NCBI GenBank assembly: GCA_001598975.1
Contig: BBXU01000163.1
Span: forward strand, 1 to 43,153
Origin: Parachlorella kessleri
Taxonomy: Eukaryota > Chlorophyta > Trebouxiophyceae > Chlorellales > Chlorellaceae
Length of the DNA stretch: 43,153 nucleotides
Direction: 5' to 3'
Under the pieces are notes generated by a model. The model saw only the letters and a program-made list of their open reading frames with translations, did not search any database and was not told where the DNA came from. Shown piece by piece: positions 20,131 to 30,300 of this stretch; the first letter of the stretch is position 1; each line of letters begins with the position of its first letter. The translations under genes were made by a program, and so were the position numbers.

Positions 20131-23121
20131 ATGTTACGCAAGCCACTCGGTCAGTGTCGGAACGGCTCCACATGGCGTTGCTGGATGGTGTTGGGCTGGC
20201 TTGCAACCCTTGGGAAGCTAGCCAGAGCATCACAAGCCGGGTCAGGTGGGTATGAGATTTGATCACGCTTGCCGGAAGTGCAGCAGAGCCCTTGGACAAC
20301 GCTGCTTCCACCAGGTACAACCCACCACCTGTGGTTTACCAGCAGAGGCGACAGTCTAGCGTTCCTTGCGGGTATGCCTCACGTACAAGTCCAACGTGAC
20401 ACACTGCACCACGCGCATGCTGCAGGTGACCCGCCCCCAGCCTTTATTGCAGCCAACGCCACCGTAGGTGGCAGCCAGCGCTGGCTGGCCAGAGCACGGT
20501 GGGAACTGCCCCCACCCCCAACCCCAGTCACACTTGAGGACTGCGCCAGTGCGTGCGCAGCTGCCTACAGTGGCTGTGCACTGTTCCTTTACTACAAGTA
20601 TGAGTGCCCCACCCTCCGCTGTGGGGTGGGCTCTGGAGGCTACTGTGAGCTGTACGGCGCCAACGGGACTATCGAGGCGTTTGAGATAGCGCAAGGCTCG
20701 CCGCCCGACTCAAGCTGGGCTGGTTACGGTGAGGCAACTCGGCTCCTTGGTAGCTTTCTTCAGCACCTGCCCAGAAGTAGGCCAGCAATGCAATAACTCC
20801 ATTCAGCTAGTAGGCAACGCAGTTACAATTTTCACAGCTGCTCAACATAGCCGCATCTAGCCACACATCTCCTACCGTGTAAAGGCCTCGTGCTCTGCTG
20901 AAACCCAACCTACTGCTGTGCTTCTCCTTTGCCTTATGCAGTGGAGGGCCGGGTGCAGGCACCGCCTGTAGTTAGCGCCGATGAAGGAGTCCTCAGCTTT
21001 TCCAGGGTCAACACCTACCCCTACACACCGGCCCCCATCCCACCCTGGGCTGAGCCTGAGACATATGATGAGCTGCTGGCCGAGAACTGTACGCTTTGGC
21101 GCAACGGAACCAGCGACCGCCTGACGCTGTCTAACTGCAACAAGTGCGGGTGGAAGCGGATTCAGGACTGGCCGGATGCTCAGAGGATGCCGTCACTGTA
21201 CTCCAATGCAGGTGGGCATGGGCTGGGGTGATGTCTTTACTTGTCCAGCAACCCCAAACACAAAAAGCCATACTTGCGTGTCTTCAGCTCAGCACTATCC
21301 ATCAACGGCTTGGACCCTAGGGCAAGACCTTGCGCTCTCCCAAGGCACACCACTGGTGATTCTGGGCGGCGGTAGACAGATAAAAAGTGTGGGAAACGCT
21401 GAACTGGTTGCCGGCGAGCCTGTGCCGCTCGCAGGTGGGCCTTCCGGCTGGCACGACAGTGTATTTGGGTGCCTAGAGCCTCAGGAGGGCTACTATGCAC
21501 CTTACGGACTTCCCATACCTTCAGACAGGTCGGGTAGTTGACAGTAGCAACGGCAGTGCAGGCCTGAACCCGCCGAACTTTGCATATGTGCACAGCATGC
21601 TGCCACTTGTGAAACGACTTACAAGGCAGTTTCCCCCGTTGCCGGTTGTGCCGCATACAACTTCACCAAGGTGCAGTCTGATTGACGCAGGTGTCAGGCA
21701 CAAAGCACGCTCCCTGGCTTTGTTTCCTGCATGTGCAAGGAGGTGAGACACGCATGCCTTGACGAATTCTACCATAACTTTGGGCTTCCCAAGCAACTTC
21801 GTCGTGCATCGGCTGCATTAGTGCCTTCCATTGGTTGTGCTCCATAGTTTGGGGAGTCAACCTCTGGGCTCCAGATCCTTAGCATTAATCGTTGCACGGG
21901 TCAAGTCCCTGCAGGGCCTGGTGTACTCTCCAGATCGCATAGTCGAAAATGCCTGGCTTGAGGTGGAGTACCAGCAACAGGGCGCGGCTGCCTCTCGGCT
22001 GGACCCTTGCATTGACCCCTGGGAGGAGTGGGGCTGTGGCACGGACTTTTTACGCAATGCCACCGCTGGCTGCTCAGGTGGGCCTCTTTGACTGTTCGAT
22101 ATGCTGTGTGCACTCCTTGGTATCCGCACAGGCTTAAATTTTTGGAAGTGCATAACTCAGTGGGTGCACAAAGGGCAACCAATGCAGTACCAAGAGTAAG
22201 CAGTCATTTGTGGCGAAAGGGGAAACAGGGCTGCATGCGCCTTTGGTACCCATCCTATACCTACTGCTGCATGCACATGGCTTGAAGCTCATTTGTGGCC
22301 TCAAAGTTATTATGAGTTCCAGCTTCTCCAGATGAACGTAATGTGGAGTGGAGAGGTCCCAGCCTTGTAGGGTGCTCAGCCGCCTCACTGTGCCTGGCAG
22401 TCCATGCACAGTGGCAGCGAAGCGTTTGTTGTCTTTCTTGGTGGGGAGCCAGCTCCTACCTGGCTTGGCTTAGAAGCCCTCATATGTTGCTGCCTTGCCC
22501 CTGGGTTTGCAGGTTGCCCTGCTGGGTCCCAGCCAGTGCCCACCTATCATTATTACCGCGATTACTACCCCGATGAATCCAGGAAGTGAGTTCCTGCTGC
22601 TGGGGAGCGCGGTGCTGCTACTTCTCCAGCACGAGGCTTCCTTACTTGTCTGATGGGTATATCTCTGCGCTGGTGCTTGCTGGAGTTGTAACAACTTGTA
22701 CCGTCCTGTCTGAAAATGGCCACATTTTGTGCTGCGCAGGTGTGCGTCCTGCACAAGTGGAACCGCCCCTGTGGCACTCCACTGCATGGATGTTGCCTCC
22801 TGCCAGCCCGGCAATGCCCTCTGGGAGCCCACAACAATGAGATGGGGTGGTCCATACTGTACAGCCTGTGCCCCGGACCATGTGCTTACTATATACTTTC
22901 CCTGGTCAAACAGCACCTCAGCGCTACCCCCTTACGGTCAATACCTGGGCTGCGTGCCCTGTAGTGAGCTGGGGTGCGCTGCCGGTGCCTGTGACACCAT
23001 GACGGGGTGCGCGCGCTGCATTGTAGGCAGCAGGATGGTATTCCAGCAAAGCAGTAACCGAACCATATGGACATGTTCCGAACCTGGCAGCAACTGGCCT
23101 GTCGGGCCTCATGGCGCTTGA
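20131..23121 (+). CDS. Cysteine-rich secreted protein A (unknown family, tandem copy 1)
   Basis: Eight exons: 20131-20245, 20426-20728, 20942-21211, 21435-21528, 21691-21742, 21915-22077, 22513-22585 and 22740-23121, giving about 483 residues. Residues 1 to about 37 form a signal peptide, with the hydrophobic core WMVLGWLATLG after a basic start. The mature part has about 30 cysteines and several N-glycosylation sequons. The first module, DCASACAAAYSGCALFLYYK with CGVGSGGYCELYG, looks like a PAN/Apple-type fold. Then come TYPYTPAPIPPW, SGWHDSVFGCLEP, YGLPIPSDR, LDPCIDPWEEWGCG, YHYYRDYYPDESRK and a C-terminal block of CxxC pairs such as YCTACAPDHVLT and GACDTMTGCARC, ending GPHGA. There is no membrane anchor at the C-terminus. 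I do not recognise the family. An extracellular or cell-wall role is inferred from the signal peptide, cysteines and sequons only. A diverged twin follows directly. Confidence 0.83.
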
Positions 23122-23501
23122 TCTATGCCGAGTCAATACCATGGTTTTAGATCTTGTTGCTTGGACATGTACATGGCTTTGTTACCTCAAGGCTCCAACA
23201 TGAAATGGCTCACTGTTCTGCCCAAACTTTATGTGGGCAAAGCGATCTGTGTAACAAGGTGACCAGTGCAACCACACGTGGAGCCCAAGTGTCAGCCGGT
23301 TGCTTGCATCAAGGGGATCACGACCATTTGGCAGCTGCTGGATGACCCGATCAAAGCACGGGCACTCTTGCGCCTTGGCTATTTCAGCGCGCTGGCGGGC
23401 CCAGTAGCCAATCCGAGGGTGAGCTGACGTTCAAACTTGAGCATGCATGCCACCTCTTTCCGTCAATCTTCTCCTATTATCTTTGGATTTGCGAGACAGA
23501 C
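23122..23501. other. Spacer between tandem cysteine-rich genes A and B
   Basis: A 380-base spacer holding the gene A 3' end (TGTAA at 23250-23254) and the gene B promoter. I see no similarity to the region upstream of gene A and no leftover repeat of the duplication. Confidence 0.5.
23250..23254 (+). terminator. TGTAA poly(A) motif, cysteine-rich gene A
   Basis: First TGTAA after the stop, 129 bases on. Confidence 0.4.
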
Positions 23502-26500
23502 ATGAATACCAAGCCCGTCAGTCACTGTTGGAGGCGGACTTTGGAGCTGGGCATACTAGTAGTCTTGGGTGTGCTTGCATGCCTTGGACACCAAGCCAGC
23601 GCCGCAGGGCTGGCGACAGGTGGGTACCACTATTAAGAGCGGGTCGGTGCCTCGTGAGTGCAGCGCTGAGTTCTTGGACAGGTCAGCCCACCAAGGGAAG
23701 CACAGCGTGGTTGCTCAAGCATTGTGCTGCTTAAAGTTTAAAACAGGCAGAGGCTCCCATGTGCTTTCAGGAGTCCTGTTCTCGTGATTGACTGCCTGCA
23801 TGCAGCTTACAATGCCAAGGACTGAAGGCACTGCGCTGCAGGTGACCCCCCTCCTGCCTACGTCGCAAAGAACGCCACAGTGGGAGATTGGATCTGGCTG
23901 GCCAGGGTGCGGTGGAAGCTGCCCACAGACAATCCGCCAGTCACGCTCGAAGACTGTGCCAGTGCTTGTGCTTCCGCCTACACTGGATGTGCACTGTTCG
24001 TCTACTACAAGTACTCCTGTTTTACCCTTAGCTGTGGAGTGGGCTCTGGAGGCTACTGTGAGCTGTACGGCGCCAATGGGACCATAGGGGTCTCTACCAA
24101 GTATCAAACATCACCTGAGGACACCAGCTGGGCTGGTTACGGTGAGAACAACTGGGCTGCATGGCGGGCACACCTCTTCATCACCTGCACACTTTGCCTT
24201 GCAATGAGCTGCCTGTATGCCGGTTGGAACAACTGAGCAAGGCTGAAAGTACCGTCCTAGGTGTGCGCTGCGGCAGCACTGATCCCCTGGACGGACAAGC
24301 AAGGCTCAGCAAACAGAGCAGCCAGTGACCTGCCCCCCACCGTTGCAGCGTTGAAATCGTTCTTTGGCTGGATGATCTCAAGGGCGGCGCTGTGGGGACG
24401 CGCAGGTTGCCAACGACCAGCATTAGCAGGCTCTTGGGTGCCATGATCAGCATGGCGGTGGTGGAGAGTCCTGCAGCAATGGAGGAAGGGCGGTGTGGTG
24501 GACAGGGGGTTGTAGACCCTGGGCTGCATTCCAGTCTTGTCGCACAGTCCAACCTCCTGCTGTGCTGATGCCATGTACAGTGGAAGGCCGGGTGGGAGCC
24601 CCGCCAGTTGCCAGTGCCGCAAAGGGGAACCTTACCTTCACCAGAGTCGACACCTACCCCTACACCCCGGCCCCCATACCAGCCTGGGCTGTGCCTGAGA
24701 CTTATGGCAAGCTGCTGGCCAACCCTGGGAACTGCACTGTTTGGACCAACAGGACTGGCGACCGCCTTACCATCGCCAACTGCTCCAAGTGTGGGTGGAA
24801 GCTGGCGCAGGACTGGCCAGATGCACCCAGGATGCCATACCTTTTCTCCGATGCAGGTTTGCCAGGGAGGAGGTTCACTGCAATGCAAGGCTAGGCTTGG
24901 CATAGGGTAGGCTGGAATGACAGCGCGGCTTTGTGGTGGTTGGCAGTCCATGTATGGCCAGAGGGTAACGATGACTACCCTGCGACAGACTCAGCTGAGA
25001 CGGGCCCCTCAGATGGACTATATGGTTATTGGCGGTACTTGTAAACCATGACACGGTGCAAACATTATAACTGGTTTGTGCGATGCATGGAAATTATCAG
25101 TGCGGCTAGCTTTGCTGTGTGCCTTACAGGTGGAGCTTCTGGCTGGCATGACAGTGTGTTTGGCTGCCTGGAGCCCACAATGGGCTACTATGCCCCTTAT
25201 GGACTTCCCATACCTTCAGACAGGTGGTGCGCATCCCACCCCACGGCAGTACCCAGTTGTCAACATTGTATTGGGGCCAGTTGCGGCGGGCAGCCAATAT
25301 TAACATCATATGACCTTGTGCTGCAAGTTCCTTCCACGGCCACTCCCATGATATGACTTTGAACCGCGATGTGCTGTGCCTTCCCCTGCTTGACGCAGGT
25401 GCAAGGTGCAGAAGCCGCTTCCTGGGTTCGTCTCTTGTTCCTGCAAGGAGGTGGGACTGTCCTTGCTGCGTCAAAAGGTTAAGGCCAGGATTATTGACAT
25501 GTGAAGCCGTGGTGGAAATTTAAGAAATATTGCCTAACAGTAATCCAGTGTATGAGGGCACAGTACATTGAACTTGCCACTTGCAGGGCTTGGTGTACTC
25601 TCCAGGGCGCATAGCACAGAACATCGACATTGAAGGAAGTTATCGGCGTGACGGACCAACTGCAAAGCGGCTGGACCCCTGCATAGACCCCTGGGAGGAG
25701 TGGGGCTGTGGCCCCGACCTCTTGGAAAACGTCACAGCAGGGTGCAAAGGTGAAGTATCTCGTCTTCGCGTGCCACTTCATACTTGTTGCCAGCATGGGT
25801 CCCGGCTGCAAACTGGTGGAATCACTGCCATACATATGCTCCATTGGCCTCTGCATCAAAGCGTGACGGATGGGTTGTCAGGATAAGGTGAACTCCACCT
25901 TTGAAAAACTGGAGGGGCATAGGCCCCTCCAGTTCAGCCTAGTCTCACAGCGTACCGCCACCTGACCATGCTGCCACAAGAGCCCTTCAGTATTGCTGGT
26001 TCTCCAGTGGGGTCTTGAGCAACCCTCATCAAGGTTGGGCGGTTGCGGATGCGACGGATGCGAGGCTTGCATTCTTGCTTTATTGTTGTGTTCCCTAAGA
26101 CTGGCTAACGTACACATGTGTTACACCCATGCAGCATGTCCAAACGGCTTTCAGCCAGCACCTACCTACCACTACTACAGGGACTACTACCCGGACGAGT
26201 CCAGAAAGTACAATCCCATATGCCAGGGGGTTATATGTCTTGTAATAGAGCCGACCATGCCAGCCCCTATTGCCTGCATAATTGCCCAATGGAGCTGCTC
26301 TGTTGCTGGATGGTATTCTTGGACAGCGCAGCGCAACATGAACGCATAGAGTCAAGGGCTGCACTCACAGCCTCCCTGGGCACCATCTCTCCAAAGGCTG
26401 GACGCCTGGTACTATAGCGCATGCCAACTGCTGTGGTCTGTATGCATTTTGAGGCCGCCCTTTTGCGGTGCTGTGCAGGTGTGTGTCCTTCACGGACGGC

Positions 26501-26860
26501 ACCGCCCCTGTGGCCCTCCACTGCCTCGATAACGCGTCCTGCAAGCCAGGCGATGCGCCCTGGCTGCCCACCAGCTCAAGGCGGGGAGGACCATACTGCA
26601 CAGCCTGCGCCCCAGACCACGTATTGACCAAATACTATCCTGCTTGGAACACCTCGGCAGAGGCTGCGCAGCACCTTGGCTGTGTGTCCTGCAGCGAGCT
26701 GGGCTGTGCTGTGGGTGCCTGTGACACCATGACAGGGTGTGCTCGCTGCCTTGACCGTAGGGACGAAAGGCGTGTCTGGGAGGTGGATGGCAACCGCACA
26801 GTTTGGGCCTGTTCTGGGGATGTCAGCCTGAACTGGCCACTTGGCCCCCATGGCGCTTAG
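23502..26860 (+). CDS. Cysteine-rich secreted protein B (unknown family, tandem copy 2)
   Basis: Eight exons: 23502-23619, 23842-24141, 24581-24856, 25130-25223, 25399-25450, 25587-25749, 26135-26207 and 26479-26860, giving about 485 residues. Residues 1 to about 34 are a signal peptide, with the core LGILVVLGVLACLG before QASAA. Exon phases match gene A at every junction, and exons 4 to 8 have exactly the same lengths (94, 52, 163, 73 and 382). By eye the mature proteins are about two-thirds identical. Every cysteine position matches except the start of exon 8, where gene A has CASC and gene B has CVSF. Shared blocks include CGVGSGGYCELYGANGT, SGWHDSVFGCLEP, RLDPCIDPWEEWGCG and GACDTMTGCARC. 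The introns show no obvious similarity to those of gene A, so the duplication is old and both copies have been kept intact. The function is unknown. Confidence 0.83.
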
Positions 26861-27384
26861 CCTAGGAGCTTGTGGATGAGCTGGCCATGAGCTTGGTATG
26901 TCTGATTCCGTTGCACGGCTTGTACAGTTGCCCCATGCCTTGATTGTGCTGTGCAGCCTGCCTTCCCACCTGCACTAGCACGCTCCCAGACTGGTATAAT
27001 AGGACCCATACCTGTATCTTGTATAAATGCCTGTGCTGCAAACGCTGTGACCTGCTCATCTCCCAACAGCTAGGTAGATGTGGCTCAGCAGTCCTTCGTA
27101 GACTGCAATCCTCGTTAAGGCAGCTGGCCAGTCCCCCAGTGAGAGGCATGTAAGTCTTTCTACCGTCGAGCACACCAGAAGTAAAGGCTCAGTAGAAGAG
27201 GTACCTCACTGCCCAGGGCGCAAGTGCCACTTGTCATGTATGACTACTGCCCGCCAGGATGAACTTGCCAACTTTCCTAAGATTGTTGTTGCATCCACTG
27301 TACCACTCTTGTTGGGTTATTTGCAGGTACATATGTCCCTGACCTGCACGCTGTACTGGTCGCACAGCCTTGCTAGCCGGCGTC
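26861..27384. other. Intergenic region, cysteine-rich gene B to PPR-SMR gene
   Basis: About 0.5 kb with the gene B 3' end (TGTAA at 27149-27153) and the presumed PPR-SMR promoter. I found no third copy of the cysteine-rich gene here. Confidence 0.45.
27149..27153 (+). terminator. TGTAA poly(A) motif, cysteine-rich gene B
   Basis: TGTAA 289 bases past the gene B stop. Confidence 0.3.
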
Positions 27385-30300
27385 ATGGCCTGCATGTTCA
27401 GTAAAAACGGCGAGCTGTGGCCGTTGTTACCGCAGTTAGCACCTTCTCGACCTCTCTGCCCGGCGTTCCTGGCTCATGAAGCCCATTCTTGGAACAGACC
27501 CGCAGCCACGCAAGGAAGAGTTCGGGGTAGAGCAGCCAGGCAACAAGACCTTGGCACCTGTGGGGGGCACGACCCTGTGTCCCAGAGTGTATTAGCAACA
27601 CAGGCCGCAGCCCATGTGTTGGCAGCAGGGCTCCAAAAGCACACCAGAAGCACAGAAGGTGCTAGCGCTGGTGAGTTACCACGCCGCCCACTGTCTTGGC
27701 CGGCTGGTGAGTTTCTGTTGTGTCTTCTGTTGCTTTCCCCGTCCGGACGGGGTGGTGCATGCCATTAAGAACTGGTACTTGGATCTTGTGGTTTGTGGGC
27801 ATAGTACATCCTGGCTTTTTGTTGGCCCCATTTGGGGGACTCACGGCAGCATGGTCAGGTGGCGGTACGCTGTTAGACTAGACTAGACTAGGTGAGTTTC
27901 TGTGTAGAGCCTTATTTCTGGTCAGACTATACATGCTGAAATTTCGCTCATGAGAGAAACGCGCCTGGTGGGCCTTGCGTGCAGCTGTGGAATTGGACAC
28001 GGCAGAGGCAGCGCGCATCCTGGTGTCACGTGTGCACCAGGGCTGCCGCCTGCTCCTGGCCGAGGGCCAGCACCGGCAGTGCTTGGAGCTGCTGCAAGCC
28101 AGCGCTGACCTCATCCTGAATGAACCCCTACCTGACGAGGACTTGGTCACTCAGCTGCTGCTGGGCCTCATCACCCACACCAACACGGAGGCGGCCTTAG
28201 CAGCACTGCCGCTGGTTACGCCAAGCGCTGGGGCTTATGAGGCGGCAATTAAGGCGTTTGCGGCCCAGGGCGGCCTGCGTGGCGTGCGTGAGGTTATGAA
28301 GGCAGCTAGCTTACACAGCCTCCTCAAGGTGCATGCAGCGGCCAATACGCCTGATTGCCCTGGGATGTGCTGGAATGTATGCAATTTGCAGGCATCGATG
28401 TTAAGCAGGGTAGGCGCGATCTGGCAAGGTGTAGGCATTGAGTGCATGCTCTCAACCTCAGTGGGTAGGCAACCGCTTCTGCAAGCCTTTTGAGTTGAAC
28501 CCCCAGACCTGACCTGGCTTGTACGGTACATCCTACAGGGTCCAGGCAGCCGCAATGTGTGGCTGGCAGCTGTGGCTGCCTATGGGCAGCTAGGGAAGCC
28601 TGAGGAGGCACGCAAGGCATTTAAGGAGATGCGTCAGGCTGGGGCGTATCGGCCTATCGATACGCACGCGGCCAACGTCTTCTTGCATGCACTGGTAGAG
28701 GAGACCCCCCTCAAGGTGTTTGTCAGGTGCGGCAAGGTCGGGCCACTGCTTACTTTGGTTTGCTTTGGGTTCCTGTGACAGCACCTGATCCACTTCATTC
28801 CTTACAACACGTACTCAGGTTTCCAGCAGGAAGATCCGTGGTCATGTGGCATGGTCCCACTAGCCGCAGCCCCCCACCTGCCCCCCCATGTTATTGTGAG
28901 AGCGAGCCTGTTTGTAGCATGCGGGTTTATCCTTGCATGCTCCTCGGGCCGGTCTGGTGCTGCCTCTGCATAACATAAGAGTCAATGACAATAGCAACCT
29001 CACTGCAAGCTTGGCTCCGTGCCTGCCTGCAGGTACCGCCAATTGGTGGCTGAGGGGCTGAAGCCCGACACCTCGACCTTCAATGTGCTTATCAAGTGCT
29101 GCATGCGGGGCAAGGACGCCCAGCGTGCTGAGCTGGCGTACAGCTGGCTGCAGGAGGCGCGACTGCCTGCAGACGAGGCCACCTTCAACGGCCTCATCAA
29201 GGTGTGCGGCGCTGGCTTAATACTAATAGCATGGTGCCGAGCAAAGTCCGGGAAGCGTGGTGATCATCAAGCCACTCCCCAGCCCACCTGTGCTGTGTTG
29301 TTTAGAGCAAGCTTGCTCTCCTGCTTTCTACTCTTGCTCCTGGGTGCCTGCTATGCATAGCAATTGCCCGACATTTGGGTCACCAGTGCTTGCGAGGCCC
29401 GCGTGCGTGCAGGCTTTCTCCTACGCTGGCGACTTTGAGCGGGTGCTGGGTGTGAGGGCGCGCATGGAGCAGGCCGGCTTTGAGCCCACGCCGCGCATCT
29501 GGGGCTCGCTGCTTGTTGCCTGCGGCGCGGCTGGGCAGCTGGAGCATGCAGGCGTGCTGTGGGACCAGCTGAAGCAGCGCCACAAGGAGCTGGTGGCTGA
29601 GGCGGCTGCCTTGGCATCGCCCTGGTCCCCCAGGGATGACCCTAGCATAGGCAACAACATTGATGGCATCCCCAGCAGCAGCAACAGCAGCAGCAGCAGC
29701 AGGAGTGGCCGAGGTGACCCCAGCACAGGCAACAGTGTGGATAATATACCCAGCAGCAGCAGCAGCAGCAGCAGCAGGAGTGGCCGAGGTGACCAAGCCA
29801 GCAGCGCAATCCTGTCTGTCAACGGCGACGAAGCAAATGTACAGCAAAGCGGCCGCGACACTGCAGGCCTTGGCGCGGAGGCGCATGTTCCCCCGCTAGC
29901 TGACGGAAGCGCAGTAGCGGCTGGGGCTCCTGCTGCTCCTGGCGCCGCGGCTGGATGCGCCGCGGGGCTCCTCACCACCTCTGTCTTCAATGCCATGATG
30001 ACGGCGCTGGTGACTGGTTACCAGGTATGCTGGCCCGTTGCATCCCTGGTAGCCTGGCAGCTGACACACAGCTGATGAAGTCGCTGCAGGGGCTGCAGCA
30101 CGGCATGTCAGCTGTCCATTCCCTGCTTGTGCAGTGAGGCATGGCACCTCTGGAATTGATGCAGCTACATGTGCCCATGAACATCACAGTCTTTACTCTC
30201 CTGGCACCATTAGATCCACACCTGGCACCAGTGGGTGAGAGAATCAGCACCCCAGTGGATGCAGGCATTGTGTATCCAGCAGTGGGAAGGGAACATGAGC

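Noticed and set aside
26940..27160. Possible third copy of the cysteine-rich gene after gene B
   Set aside because: A few cysteine codons occur by chance; none of the conserved blocks (SGWHDSVFG, YHYYRDYY, CDTMTGC) is present.
27881..27896. Short gacta tandem (gactagactagacta)
   Set aside because: Only three units inside an intron; too short to mean anything.
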